In this document: positions 7,500-17,222 of the stretch, in pieces | Position numbering within the stretch: position 1 is the stretch's first letter | Layout: each line of letters starts with the position of its first letter | From: Chryseobacterium sp. OV279 | Lineage (GTDB): Bacteria; Bacteroidota; Bacteroidia; Flavobacteriales; Weeksellaceae | NCBI RefSeq assembly: GCF_900128945.1 | Contig: NZ_FQUD01000002.1 | Location: 648,371 to 712,370 of the forward strand | Direction: 5' to 3' | DNA length: 64,000 bases | The notes under the pieces: model-generated | Told to the model about the DNA's origin: nothing | The model's database searches: none | The model's input: only the letters and a program-made list of their open reading frames with translations | Position numbers and translations under genes: made by a program

Positions 7500-10238
7500 A
7501 TGAAACACTATTTCTTCTTTTTCTGTTTTGCCGTCCAGATGGCATTCGGGCAGGCACTTTTCCCCTACCTGCAGAATCCGACGCCCAACTCGATGATTGT
7601 CAATTGGAAAACAGCTTCTGACAACGAAACGACCGTAATCTACGGAACATCTCCAACCAGTCTGAACGTGACGGTTACAGGAACCACAAACATTTTTTCA
7701 GATACGGGTTATAACAACAACTATTATTACCACACTGCAAAAGTGGCAGGTCTTCAGCCCAACACCAAATACTATTATAAAATAAAGACCGGAACTACAG
7801 AGTCTGCGGTTTATAATTTCAGAACCCTTCCTCTTCCGGGACAGGCTGCGACGGCAGACGGGAAAATCCGTTTCCTGATCATGGGAGACAACCAGATCAA
7901 AGCGGAACCCAGGTATGATACGCTTACTCTGAATGCTTTCAAAAAACTAAAGCAGAAATTTGGAGCCAGCACAGATCCTTCAGATAATATTGCGCTTACT
8001 TTTATGGTAGGAGACCAGGTAGACGTAGGAACACTGGACCATTATGAGAATGTCCATTTTAAAAAGAACATCAAATTATCACCATATCTTCCTATTCAAA
8101 CAACGGTAGGAAACCACGAGACGTATGGAACGCTTGGGATGAATTCTTATTACGCCCATTTCTATATCGATGAAATTAAATATAAAAATATCTCATCAGG
8201 AAACGAAAACTATTATGCACAGCAGGCTGGAAACGTTCTGTTTGTAAGTTTGAGTTCTGAACATACAGGTACTGCACAGCAGACATGGCTTTCCCAGATT
8301 TTAGATGCAGCGAATGCTGATCCTACGGTAGACTGGATTATTTCTTTAAGTCACAGACCCTACCAGGCAGAGCAGTATGTAGGAGATATTTCTACATGGG
8401 TGAGAAACAATGCAGTGCCATTGCTGACGACTTCCAATAAATATTTAATGCACGTTGGAGCTCACCACCATTTATACCACAGAGGTCAGTTGAAAGAAAC
8501 CCCGAATTATCAGATTATTTCCGGAGGTACAGCCTGGGACCAATATTGGGGAATGTCTAATGAGCAGGATTTTGATGATGTACAAAAAACACTGACTGAC
8601 TGGACGTACCAGATCGTAGAAGTAGATGTGCAGACCGGAAAAGTAGATATAGAATGCTACTCAATTGGGGGTGTCTATAATAAGAAGCAAAACGAATTGG
8701 TAGATACTTTCCACCGGTATAAAAACCAGCCGAAGCCTTCAAAACCTTCTGTTACAAACACCTTTGCTGCATCAGTAACATTGCCTTTAACGCTTGACGG
8801 AAGTGCTTTTGCATCATCCAACGGAGAGCTTCTGAACACTACACAGTTCCAGATCAGTAAAGCGGCGAACTTTTCAGTTATTGAAAAAGAATTTTACCGT
8901 GATTATGAAAACTGGTTTGGGAAAGACGGAAACGGAACACCGGATAAAACGAAAAACTTAAATGCAGGAGTGGATATTACAAAAGCTACCATCGCTGCGA
9001 ACTCTATCTCAAACGGGACTTATTATGTAAAGGTTCGTTACAGAGACAGAAACCTGGAATGGAGTGACTGGAGTGATGTCAAACAGTTTGAGGTAACCGG
9101 AAGTGTGGTTTCCAATCCTACTTTTACATTAGATAAAACCGAATATACACAAGCTGAGCCTATCACAGCGACTTACACCGGAGGACCTGGAAATCAGCAG
9201 GACTGGGTTGGAATTTATAAAAAAGGACAAACGCCTGCGACGACAACTTCTCAGGGCTTTATTTACACCAACGGACAAACGGCAGGAACAGCTGTGTTCA
9301 CGAATGGTCTTGCCAATAAAGGTCAGTATTTTGCAGGTTTCTTTGCCAATGGAGGATATACTGAAATTACAGGCAGAAAAAGCTTCTATGTAGGACCGAA
9401 AGTAGTGCTGCAGGCTACGGCAGATACGTATCCGGTAGGAGGAACGGTTGTTATCAATTACAGCAGCGGACCGAATTTGGTGAAAGACTGGATCGGAATT
9501 TATAAAATGGGGCAGACGCCGGGAACCAATACGGCTACTAAATGGAGCTATGTGACAACACCTGCAGGAACACTGAATTTTACAGGTCTTGCAAAAGGAT
9601 ATTACTATGCTCAGTATCTTCTTGAAGACGGATATACAGGAATCGGAGATAAGGTATTCTTTAAAGTAGGGGATATCGTAACAGATTTATGGATCAACAA
9701 ACCGGTCTATACATTAGGTGAAAATATTACCGCTTCATGGACAGATTCTCCTGGAATTATCAAAGACTGGCTGGGAATTTACCCTCAGAGTGTTCAGACG
9801 CCGGATGATAACTTTGTTTCTTATACGTATTTCGATGGGGTGACTCAGGGAACAAAAACCATCCAGGGAACAGCACTTCCTACAACACCGGGGAACTATT
9901 ATATGGTAATGTTTACGAATGACTCTTATACAGAAGTTTCCAACAGAAAACAATTCCAGGTAACATCAGGAACATTGGGAACCGATGAAGTGAAAAGCAC
10001 AGAGAAAAATGTAGTGATATACCCGAATCCAACGAAACCGGGTGAGCCTACATTCATCAAGAGTGATTATCCAATTGAGAAAATTGAGCTGTTATCAGCA
10101 TCAGGACAGTTGTTGTATGAATCTAAAAACATCAACAACCAACGTTTCTCTCTGGTAAACGAAAATCTTCCGAAAGGCGTATACTTCGTAAAAGTGCACA
10201 CAAGAAAATTATTTACTTTAAAACTGGTGATCCAGTAA
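7500..10238 (+). CDS. Secreted purple-acid-phosphatase-like metallophosphoesterase with T9SS domain
   Basis: 912 aa with a signal peptide (about 1-18). An FN3-like purple acid phosphatase N domain (about 20-110) precedes a calcineurin-type metallophosphoesterase domain (about 120-390). Metal-binding motifs occur in the expected order: GDNQ, GDQVD, GNHE, LSHRPY and HVGAHHH. A second FN3-like module (about 415-530) is followed by three homologous segments of about 95 aa, each with a DWxGIY core (DWVGIYKKGQTP, DWIGIYKMGQTPG, DWLGIYPQSVQTP). A T9SS type A domain (IYPNPTKPGEP) ends the protein. The likely role is release of phosphate from organic phosphates outside the cell. The triple repeats may bind ligand or membrane, which is inference. 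It has its own promoter and a terminator shared with the gene facing it. Confidence 0.87.
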   Translation: MKHYFFFFCFAVQMAFGQALFPYLQNPTPNSMIVNWKTASDNETTVIYGTSPTSLNVTVTGTTNIFSDTGYNNNYYYHTAKVAGLQPNTKYYYKIKTGTTESAVYNFRTLPLPGQAATADGKIRFLIMGDNQIKAEPRYDTLTLNAFKKLKQKFGASTDPSDNIALTFMVGDQVDVGTLDHYENVHFKKNIKLSPYLPIQTTVGNHETYGTLGMNSYYAHFYIDEIKYKNISSGNENYYAQQAGNVLFVSLSSEHTGTAQQTWLSQILDAANADPTVDWIISLSHRPYQAEQYVGDISTWVRNNAVPLLTTSNKYLMHVGAHHHLYHRGQLKETPNYQIISGGTAWDQYWGMSNEQDFDDVQKTLTDWTYQIVEVDVQTGKVDIECYSIGGVYNKKQNELVDTFHRYKNQPKPSKPSVTNTFAASVTLPLTLDGSAFASSNGELLNTTQFQISKAANFSVIEKEFYRDYENWFGKDGNGTPDKTKNLNAGVDITKATIAANSISNGTYYVKVRYRDRNLEWSDWSDVKQFEVTGSVVSNPTFTLDKTEYTQAEPITATYTGGPGNQQDWVGIYKKGQTPATTTSQGFIYTNGQTAGTAVFTNGLANKGQYFAGFFANGGYTEITGRKSFYVGPKVVLQATADTYPVGGTVVINYSSGPNLVKDWIGIYKMGQTPGTNTATKWSYVTTPAGTLNFTGLAKGYYYAQYLLEDGYTGIGDKVFFKVGDIVTDLWINKPVYTLGENITASWTDSPGIIKDWLGIYPQSVQTPDDNFVSYTYFDGVTQGTKTIQGTALPTTPGNYYMVMFTNDSYTEVSNRKQFQVTSGTLGTDEVKSTEKNVVIYPNPTKPGEPTFIKSDYPIEKIELLSASGQLLYESKNINNQRFSLVNENLPKGVYFVKVHTRKLFTLKLVIQ

Positions 10239-10258
10239 TATTCTAACAACATATTGAA

Positions 10259-10290
10259 AAAAAGCAGGAAAATTATTTCCTGCTTTTTCT
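10259..10290. terminator. Bidirectional terminator between convergent genes
   Basis: The 13-bp perfect stem 10259-10271 / 10276-10288 (core AAGCAGGAAA / TTTCCTGCTT) has A and T runs on both flanks. It serves the metallophosphoesterase gene and the DUF3667 gene. Confidence 0.9.
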
Positions 10291-10346
10291 ATTTAATATG
10301 AACAGGAACAATAAAATGCAAATAACAATGATCATCTTTTTATTTT

Positions 10347-11033
10347 TTAATGGGAGATTAAGTTCATTAAAGCTCCTAAAATCATGATCGAAATACCAAA
10401 TGTGATCATTCCCAATACATAGGAAACAAGGGCTTTAAAATAACTGGCTACCTTGCCTTTATCGAAAAACTGTCCTACAGACCAGGAAAAATAGACAAAC
10501 ACGATCGCTGCAGCAATCTGCATCAGATGATATTTCGTAAATCCTTCAACAATGGCAAAAACAGAGAACATCAGCATTTCCATTCCAAGAATAAAGCACA
10601 GAAGGATCAGTATTTCAAAAAAATTGTAATCGTATTTTCTGAAAAATATTTTTAGCCAAAAAGCAATAAACGCACCCATAATAATATTGGAATATCCATA
10701 ATGACTTTGAACCCAATTATTAATGGCATTGAGCTTCGAATCTCCCGCACCATCAATTTTTATATAGCTGTCTTCGATATGGAAAAAATGATTGATAAGT
10801 GTGTAGATTAGCGATGTGACAATGATAAATATTACTGGTTTAACAAGCCGGCTTCTGTTTTCACTGATGAAATTCCTGATGTTTTCGCCGGGTCTTATTA
10901 ATAATTCCCGTATGGTATACAAAATACCTCTGTCAAAATGTAAAACGTGTTCGATTTCATGGAGGATATAATGTCCGTCTATTCTTTTCGGTTTTAAATT
11001 TTGTCTGCAGTTTGAGCAAAATTCTTCATTCAT
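10347..11033 (-). CDS. DUF3667-type membrane protein
   Basis: A 228-aa protein. The N-terminus carries a short zinc-ribbon half, CSNCRQNLKPKRI, then an amphipathic stretch with FDRGILYTIRELLIRPGENI. About four or five hydrophobic segments follow. This order (CxxC, RxGxxxT.RELL.RPG, membrane bundle) is the signature of DUF3667 proteins, common in Bacteroidota and without a known function. It sits convergent to the metallophosphoesterase gene and downstream of the 11.15-11.7 kb repeat field. Confidence 0.78.
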   Translation of the reverse strand: MNEEFCSNCRQNLKPKRIDGHYILHEIEHVLHFDRGILYTIRELLIRPGENIRNFISENRSRLVKPVIFIIVTSLIYTLINHFFHIEDSYIKIDGAGDSKLNAINNWVQSHYGYSNIIMGAFIAFWLKIFFRKYDYNFFEILILLCFILGMEMLMFSVFAIVEGFTKYHLMQIAAAIVFVYFSWSVGQFFDKGKVASYFKALVSYVLGMITFGISIMILGALMNLISH

Positions 11034-11150
11034 AGTAGTTTAAGTTTTAAATGCAAAAAAAGATAAATAGTTTTACATACCCTTTACACTTTAGTTTAGT
11101 TTTTGGAATTTTTATGTACTCAAATACTTTTCTAATCTCCAGTCATCATT

Positions 11151-11700
11151 CTTTGCGTTAAAAAAATCTCACAGATTCTACAGATTCCGCAGATTTTTTC
11201 ATGCAGTCAGACATTTCGCTTCATTGAATCAACGGAGTTGATTTCTCCCTTTGCACTCCTTAAATTTCCAGCATATTAATTATTCTTTGCGTGAAAAAAA
11301 ACTCCCGCAGATTCCGCAGATTTCGAAGATTTTTTAATGCATTCAGACATTTAGCTTCATCAAATCAACGAAGTTGATTTCTCCCTTTGCTCTCCTTAAA
11401 TTTCCAACATATTAATTATTCTTTGCGTGAAAAAAAACTCGCGCAGATTCTACAGAGTTCGCAGATTTTTTTATGCAGTCAGATATTTCGCTTTATCGAA
11501 TCAACGAAGTTGATTTCTCCCTTTGCTCTCCTTAAATTTCCAGCATATTAATTATTCCTTGCGTGAAAAAAAACTCGCGCAGATTCCACAGATTCCGTAG
11601 ATTTTTTAATGCATTCAGACATTTAGCTTCATCAAATCAACGAAGTTGATTCCCTTTTGCTCTCCTTAAATTTTCATCATAATTAATCATCCTTTGCGTC
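11151..11700. repeat. Tandem array of four ~135-bp hairpin-bearing repeats
   Basis: The boundary motif CTTTGCG recurs at 11151, 11285, 11421, about 11557 and 11692, a period of 134-136 bases. Each unit contains cagattc-rich DNA, a conserved hairpin of the form RAATCAAC-GRA-GTTGATTY (11226-11244, 11362-11380, 11498-11516, 11634-11652), and CTCCTTAAATTT. No open frame or RNA gene is seen in the 754-base gap. The same hairpin occurs with a changed base pair at 25.0-25.85 kb and 46.9 kb. Confidence 0.85.
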
Positions 11701-11739
11701 AAAAAAAACAGATACCAAGGTTTAAATTTTTCACAAAAA

Positions 11740-11766
11740 AAATCAGCCATTACAAACAGCCGATTT
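11740..11766 (-). terminator. Terminator of the MORN-variant gene
   Basis: AAATCAGC (11740-11747) pairs with GCCGATTT (11759-11766) with one wobble. On the minus strand it is followed by a run of eight T residues. Confidence 0.7.
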
Positions 11767-11787
11767 TTATATTGAAATTAGAATATT

Positions 11788-13311
11788 TTAAAATTCATAC
11801 AGAAGATCATCTTCCTGTAAAATTGTACTCGAGGCACCGTAAGCATCCTGTGGTTCAGCATCTGCAAGAATTTTTGAGTCCTGGATAAGTTTTCCATCCG
11901 GAGTATACACTTTCAACAGTACCCATTTTCCACTGCGCTCCATTTCCTTTAAACCTGATTCGGTTTTATATTTGATTTTTCCGCTCTGAAGGACTCCGTC
12001 TTTTACAACGGCTTTATTGCCGGGCTTTCCTTTTGCATACTGTACGATCTGTGCTGTGAAACCTTCTGCTTCTTCCAAAGGCTGGCTGTAGGTATAAACA
12101 ATGGCTCCTTTATCATCATAAACAGTGGAATCATATCCGGTCTGTTTAGCATTCATTTTTTTCTCAGATTTTAGCTTTTCATCTTCCCTGAAAGATTTTG
12201 AAAGAACTAAAATACCGTCTTTATATTGCTGTTCATTAAACTCTTCGTATAAAGTTCCGTTGTAAGGCATGTCATCCTTATACGTTAAAGTGCCTTTCAG
12301 TCTTCCGTCCGGATGATAGTATTTCATCTCCTGTACCACATCATCCTTTAAGACTTTTTCAGAAGACAGCTTTCCGTTTTCGTCAAAGTATTTATTCAGA
12401 ATGACGGAACCGTTTTTATAGACATCAATGGCGGTAAAACCAGATAAATCATAACTGAACTGATAGTCTTCGCCGTCCTGAGGTTTGTAATAATTGGATT
12501 CTTTATCGTAAACGTAGATCAGATTTCCTATTTTCTTACCCGTCTCATCGTAGGTTGTTTTATAGCCGTCTTTTTTGCTTTTCTTATCTTCCTGAAGAAT
12601 CTTTCCATTTTTTGAATAGATGATGCTCTCCTTGATTGTCCCGTCGCTTTTCTGCTTTTCGATTTTGGATACCCTCATCGGATTGTAGTAATAATCTACG
12701 GTTACATTGTCATCAGAGTTTCCTGTATTGCTTGTGCCGATGTGTTTTCCTTTATCGCCGTAATATTTAGTTTCGTACTTTCCTTTACTGTCTGTGGTGA
12801 TTTCGTAGCGAATTCCTTTGATATCGTCATCATAGGCGATCGTTTTGAAATTCTCAGAATCCTCATAGGTGGTAATAGTATTGAAAGAAGAGGATAATTC
12901 AGCGTCTTTGTAGGTGTACATTTTTCCTTTAAAGGTACCGTCTGCTTTATAGACAAGATCTTCCACAGGTCTTCCTTTTTCATCAAACGTTTGGGCTGGT
13001 CCTATCTGTTTTCCGCCCGCAAATGTTGCTGTGCTCAATGTTTTACCTTCAGGGCTGTACCAGATCACTTTTCCTTCATAGACCTCGCTGCCCGGAGTGG
13101 CATTGGAAGCAAGACCTTCCATCTGCGGCTTACCATTTTTATAAAAATCTTTAATTAAAGTAAGCTTGCCTTTATTTTCAGTTTCCCGGTAGAATTCCAT
13201 TTTATCCTGAGTGGTTTTCTCCCAGTTTTCGTCAAAATAGATTTTTTCCTGTGCGCTTACACTGATGCTGAGGATCAGAGCAAGAACTGCGGAGGTAAAT
13301 AATTTTTTCAT
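11788..13311 (-). CDS. Secreted MORN-variant (YwqK-like) repeat protein
   Basis: 507 aa with a signal peptide (about 1-20, ending SVSAQ). The rest is a string of 20-25 aa units such as FYKNGKPQMEG, YSPEGKTLSTA, FDEKGRPVEDL, YFDENGKLSSEK and YYHPDGRLKGTL. These are the Y-x-x-x-G-K pattern of the MORN_2/YwqK family, which forms a beta-meander. Databases often label such proteins 'antitoxin YwqK', but no toxin partner is seen here and the protein is exported, so that function should not be assumed. The last 40 residues (KVYTPDGKLIQDSKIL...) lack further repeats. It has its own promoter and terminator. Confidence 0.75.
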   Translation of the reverse strand: MKKLFTSAVLALILSISVSAQEKIYFDENWEKTTQDKMEFYRETENKGKLTLIKDFYKNGKPQMEGLASNATPGSEVYEGKVIWYSPEGKTLSTATFAGGKQIGPAQTFDEKGRPVEDLVYKADGTFKGKMYTYKDAELSSSFNTITTYEDSENFKTIAYDDDIKGIRYEITTDSKGKYETKYYGDKGKHIGTSNTGNSDDNVTVDYYYNPMRVSKIEKQKSDGTIKESIIYSKNGKILQEDKKSKKDGYKTTYDETGKKIGNLIYVYDKESNYYKPQDGEDYQFSYDLSGFTAIDVYKNGSVILNKYFDENGKLSSEKVLKDDVVQEMKYYHPDGRLKGTLTYKDDMPYNGTLYEEFNEQQYKDGILVLSKSFREDEKLKSEKKMNAKQTGYDSTVYDDKGAIVYTYSQPLEEAEGFTAQIVQYAKGKPGNKAVVKDGVLQSGKIKYKTESGLKEMERSGKWVLLKVYTPDGKLIQDSKILADAEPQDAYGASSTILQEDDLLYEF

Positions 13312-13403
13312 GTTTTTATTAAAGTTTAAATGATTCAGTAGTGTATAATTTGAAGTGAAATAGAAGGATCAGTCTGTATATAAACAACATTGATTGATCA
13401 CGC

Positions 13404-13411
13404 CAAATATA
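13404..13411 (-). promoter_or_regulatory. -7 box of the MORN-variant gene
   Basis: The minus strand reads TATATTTG followed by GCG, an exact TAnnTTTG match, about 90 bases before the start codon. No convincing -33 TTG lies at the usual distance. Confidence 0.5.
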
Positions 13412-13543
13412 AGTCAATTTGCCGAGAAATAGAGGGAATTGAACGCACAAAACCTCCGTAAAATCACGGAAATTTTTCTGAAAAATTTTACTATAAGAAC
13501 ATGCGGAAAATTGGATTGATCTGCCTTTTACAGCTCAATATTT

Positions 13544-14041
13544 TTACAAATAAAAGAAATCCTTCTTTTTCTTTTTGATCAGCTGATCGATCCCGAAAGC
13601 TTTGTATCCATTAAGAGAAAACATGCCCAACAGCATAATAAACAAAACCTGTGGCAGATAGAAAAAGTAGGTAAGCCATGTGAAAGGATCCATAGAACGG
13701 GTCCCAACGGCAGGATCTATGGGAACAAGTTCAGTAGGAATAGAGTGAAGGTCTTTGGTGAATAATGCCACCAACATGATGACAATTAATGACAGTGAAC
13801 TGAATCTCGTTAAAAGCCCCAGCAATAAAAATAATCCCCAGAACGCTTCATTAAAAGCCACAAAATTAGCCATAAACTGAGGATTCGAAAAGCCTAAGCT
13901 ACTAATGGTTTTCAACATATAGCCCTGAAAAACCGGATGGAAAAGTTTATTGAAACCTGTGATAAAAAAGAACAGCCCGATGCTTATTCTGCAAATGACA
14001 TAAAACAAATCTCCGGTTGTATTGGACGTATTCTTTTCCAT
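13544..14041 (-). CDS. DoxX-family membrane protein
   Basis: 165 aa with four hydrophobic segments. The N-terminal part ICRISIGLFFFITGFNKLF and the following ELFLLLGLLTR-like block (FWGLFLLLGLLTRFSS) are the DoxX/SURF4-type pattern: a short helix, 'GxxKL', then three helices. Family members are linked to quinone or thiosulfate oxidation and to redox stress, but many remain uncharacterised. The C-terminal tail is Lys-rich (LIKKKKKDFF), consistent with a cytoplasmic end. It stands alone, upstream of and divergent from scoA. Confidence 0.8.
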   Translation of the reverse strand: MEKNTSNTTGDLFYVICRISIGLFFFITGFNKLFHPVFQGYMLKTISSLGFSNPQFMANFVAFNEAFWGLFLLLGLLTRFSSLSLIVIMLVALFTKDLHSIPTELVPIDPAVGTRSMDPFTWLTYFFYLPQVLFIMLLGMFSLNGYKAFGIDQLIKKKKKDFFYL

Positions 14042-14202
14042 AGTATCGAGGTGTAAATTAAATTTTTAAATGGTTTAAAGGATTTAACTTAAAGTATGAT
14101 GCCGGAATCCACCAAAAGTTAGATCTGAATTCAAATAAATTTCTGAATAATGGAGATATGAGAAAAATGATTAAATTTAACGGACAGAAAATCTAATATT
14201 TC

Positions 14203-14904
14203 ATGATAGATAAAAGAGTAAAAAATGCAAAGGAAGCCATCGAAGGAATTAATGATGGAATGACTTTAATGCTGGGCGGGTTTGGTCTGTGCGGTATCCC
14301 TGAAAACTCAATAAATGCTTTGGTAGAGAGCGATGTGAAAGACGTAACCTGTATTTCAAACAACGCGGGTGTAGATGATTTTGGATTAGGATTGCTGCTT
14401 CAGAAAAGACAGATCAAAAAAATGATCTCTTCATATGTAGGCGAAAATGCTGAATTCGAAAGACAGATGCTGTCCGGAGAACTGGAGGTAGAGCTTACAC
14501 CACAGGGAACTTTGGCAGAAAAATGCAGAGCGGCTCAGGCTGGAATTCCTGCTTTTTATACGCCTGCAGGATATGGAACTGAGATCGCAGAAGGAAAGGA
14601 AGTAAAAGATTTTAACGGAAAACCTCACATCCTTGAACACGCTTACAAAGCAGATTTCTCAATCGTAAAAGCATGGAAAGGGGACTATCTTGGAAACCTG
14701 ATCTTTAAAGGTTCTGCAAGGAATTTCAACCATCCGATGGCGGGTGCGGCAAAAATTACCATTGCTGAAGTGGAAGAATTGGTAGAACCGGGTGTATTAG
14801 ATCCTAATGAGATCCATATTCCGGGGATTATGGTGCAGAGAATTTTCCAGGGTGAAAAATTTGAAAAAAGAATTGAACAGAGAACGGTAAGACAGAAAGA
14901 TTAA
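14203..14904 (+). CDS. scoA: 3-oxoacid CoA-transferase (SCOT-type), subunit A
   Basis: A 233-aa CoA-transferase family I alpha subunit. Diagnostic features are [11 protein letters not shown] near residue 27, [17 protein letters not shown], and [19 protein letters not shown] followed by [11 protein letters not shown]. With ScoB it should form the heteromer that moves CoA between succinyl-CoA and acetoacetate, feeding ketone bodies or butyrate-type acids into acetyl-CoA. The catalytic Glu is in subunit B. Unusually, scoB is not next to it: a minus-strand ABC transporter gene and about 0.5 kb of repeat-rich DNA intervene. Confidence 0.93.
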   Translation: MIDKRVKNAKEAIEGINDGMTLMLGGFGLCGIPENSINALVESDVKDVTCISNNAGVDDFGLGLLLQKRQIKKMISSYVGENAEFERQMLSGELEVELTPQGTLAEKCRAAQAGIPAFYTPAGYGTEIAEGKEVKDFNGKPHILEHAYKADFSIVKAWKGDYLGNLIFKGSARNFNHPMAGAAKITIAEVEELVEPGVLDPNEIHIPGIMVQRIFQGEKFEKRIEQRTVRQKD

Positions 14905-14936
14905 TTCCTGTCGAAATCCGTTATTGACCATAAAAG

Positions 14937-14966
14937 AAAAGCGCTGAAATAATTCAGCGCTTTTTT
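14937..14966. terminator. Bidirectional terminator between scoA and the ABC transporter gene
   Basis: A 12-bp perfect stem, AAAAGCGCTGAA (14937-14948) with TTCAGCGCTTTT (14953-14964) and loop ATAA, has flanking A and T runs on both strands. Confidence 0.92.
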
Positions 14967-16768
14967 TATTCCTGTGAAATAAGATTTTTTCTTTCCCCGA
15001 TCTGTTGTCGCCACATCGCGAAATACAAACCTTTTTCTGCAATGAGATGGCTGTGAGAACCTGTTTCTATCACCTGTCCGCGTTCAAGAACATAGATTCT
15101 GTCTGCATGCATAATCGTGCTTAAACGGTGGGCAATAAGAACTGTAATCTGTTCTTTTTCTTTTGAAATATCTTTGATGGTAGACGTTATTTCCTCTTCT
15201 GTGATGCTGTCCAAAGCTGAAGTTGCTTCATCAAAAATCAGTAAATGAGGTTTTCTTAAAAGTGCTCTTGCAATGGCAATTCTTTGTTTTTCTCCACCAC
15301 TCAGTTTCAGTCCGCCTTCACCAATAACGGTTTCAATACCTTTTTCAGCTCTTTCCAGCAATGCGGTACAGCTGGATTTCTTTAATGCCATTTCCAGATC
15401 TGCCTCGGTAGCATTGGGATTCACAAAAAGAAGATTTTCCTTGATGGTTCCTGCAAAAAGCTGAGTGTCCTGCGTTACAAAACCAATTTGATTTCTCAGT
15501 TCGTCAAAATCAAACTCTTTTCCGTTAATTCCATTGTAAAAAATATTTCCTTCCTGTGGCCTGTAAAGTCCAACCAGCAGTTTAACCAAAGTACTTTTTC
15601 CTGAACCACTTGGTCCCACAAAAGCAATGGTTTCGCCATTTTTCACATCAAAAGAGATATTGTTTAAAGCTTTATACTGAGCCGACTGGTGTTTGAAAGA
15701 AACATGCTTAAACTGTAATTCCTCAATAGCTCCAATTTGCTTGGGATGAAGCGGTTTTTCTTCCACTTCTTTCTTCATTAAATTGTCAAAATTCTGAAGA
15801 GAAGCCTCTGCTTCGCGGTAAGAAATAATGATATTCCCGATTTCCTGCATCGGTCCGAAAATAAAAAAACCATAGAACATAAGAGAAAGGTATTGTCCCG
15901 GAGTGACGATATTTTTAAAAATCAACAGTAACAACGTCATGGTAATCAGCTGCTGAAGAAAATTAACCATCGTTCCCTGAATAAAACTTAATGAACGGAT
16001 GCTTTTCACCTTTCTCAGTTCAAGTCCAAGGATCTTGTACGTATTGTTATTTAAACGGATCACTTCCTGATTCGTTAATCCCAAACTTTTAACGATTTCT
16101 ATATTTCTTAAGCTTTCGGTCGTACTTCCTGCCAGAGCTGTCGTTTCTGAAACAATATTCTTCTGAATGCTTTTGATTCTTTTACTCAATAAATTGGTGA
16201 TGAAAGCAATCAGGAAAATTCCGCAGATATAAACAGGCATAATCGACCAGTGCAAACGGATCGCATACACGGAAACGAAAATGATACTGACTAAAATTCC
16301 AAAGAAAATATTAATAAAGCTGGTGATGAATTTTACGGTATCTTCTCTTACTTTCGTTAAAATAGATAAGGTTTCACCACTTCTCTGATCCTCAAATTCC
16401 TGATAAGGCAATGCCATTGAATGTTTCAGACCATCTGTAAAGATTTTCGCGCCAAACTTCTGAGTAATAACGCTTACCGCATAATCCTGAAAAGCTTTGG
16501 CAATTCTGCTCACCATCGCTGTTCCGATAAGCAATCCCAAAAAGTAAAAAACACCGTGATAAACGCCACTACCGTATAAATATTGATTCAGGTTTCTCGG
16601 CAGGAGCTTTTCCTTGTCAAAAAAGTTGGGATGTGTCACCAGCTGATCCAGGATATTACCCGTAATGGCCGGAGCAAATAAAGAAAAAACCTGGTTAATG
16701 GTAGCCAGCAGCAAAGAAAGCGCGATCAACCATTGATAAGGCTTAAGGTATCTTAAAAGTATTTTCAT
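14966..16768 (-). CDS. ABC exporter, fused membrane and ATPase domains
   Basis: A 600-aa half-transporter of the exporter (MsbA/MDR) type. Six membrane helices fill about residues 1-310. The ATPase domain (about 345-590) has Walker A GPSGSGKST near 384, the Q-loop region GFVTQDTQLFAG, signature LSGGEKQRIAIARALL near 488, Walker B LLIFDEATSALD and H-loop IAHRLST. It should work as a homodimer exporting a lipid, peptide or drug, but the substrate is not readable. The gene lies between scoA and scoB on the opposite strand, with its own -7 box and terminator, so it is not part of the CoA-transferase operon. Confidence 0.92.
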   Translation of the reverse strand: MKILLRYLKPYQWLIALSLLLATINQVFSLFAPAITGNILDQLVTHPNFFDKEKLLPRNLNQYLYGSGVYHGVFYFLGLLIGTAMVSRIAKAFQDYAVSVITQKFGAKIFTDGLKHSMALPYQEFEDQRSGETLSILTKVREDTVKFITSFINIFFGILVSIIFVSVYAIRLHWSIMPVYICGIFLIAFITNLLSKRIKSIQKNIVSETTALAGSTTESLRNIEIVKSLGLTNQEVIRLNNNTYKILGLELRKVKSIRSLSFIQGTMVNFLQQLITMTLLLLIFKNIVTPGQYLSLMFYGFFIFGPMQEIGNIIISYREAEASLQNFDNLMKKEVEEKPLHPKQIGAIEELQFKHVSFKHQSAQYKALNNISFDVKNGETIAFVGPSGSGKSTLVKLLVGLYRPQEGNIFYNGINGKEFDFDELRNQIGFVTQDTQLFAGTIKENLLFVNPNATEADLEMALKKSSCTALLERAEKGIETVIGEGGLKLSGGEKQRIAIARALLRKPHLLIFDEATSALDSITEEEITSTIKDISKEKEQITVLIAHRLSTIMHADRIYVLERGQVIETGSHSHLIAEKGLYFAMWRQQIGERKNLISQE

Positions 16769-16784
16769 TCTAGTAAATAATGTT

Positions 16785-16793
16785 GCAAAATTA
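16785..16793 (-). promoter_or_regulatory. -7 box of the ABC exporter gene
   Basis: The minus strand reads TAATTTTGC, an exact TAnnTTTGC match, ending 16 bases before the ATG. No clear -33 TTG is visible. Confidence 0.5.
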
Positions 16794-16929
16794 GAGATAT
16801 TATTTTGACTTCTGGTATTAAGCTGAGTTTCGGTTAAGAAAATTAATATTAGTTGATTGGAAGCGTAAGTTACGGGGTACGCGGTGCGGGTTTGAGTGTT
16901 GGAGAGTTTGAGTGTTTTATAGTAGATGA

Positions 16930-17150
16930 GTTTGGAAGAGGGTTGTCAGTTGCTGTTTTTTTTGTTGCTGGTTGTCAGTTGCTAGGTGCTGGTTCGTAGT
17001 AATTAAGCTGATGGATAAGCGTCTCATATTTCACATCTTCCGTCTTATTTCTTAACTATAATCAAAAGACCATAATTTGAATCTTCGGCACAATCCCTGC
17101 AACCTGCTACCTAATATCTGCCACCTAGAACCTGCCACCTGCCTCACCTT
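16930..17150. repeat. Degenerate 7-bp-phased arrays in the gap before scoB
   Basis: At 17088-17145 the sequence divides into heptamers CCTGCAA, CCTGCTA, CCTAATA, TCTGCCA, CCTAGAA, CCTGCCA, CCTGCCT. At about 16935-17000 the opposite orientation occurs (GTTGTCAGTTGCT twice, AGCAACT-type heptamers on the minus strand). No real gene is seen in 16769-17222. A short frame at 17077 is made of these repeats. Confidence 0.6.
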
Positions 17151-17222
17151 TATCTCAACCTTAGCAACAAAGCCCTTTTGTATTCAAGTGAAAAGAATTA
17201 AATTGCAGTCTAAGTTTTTATT

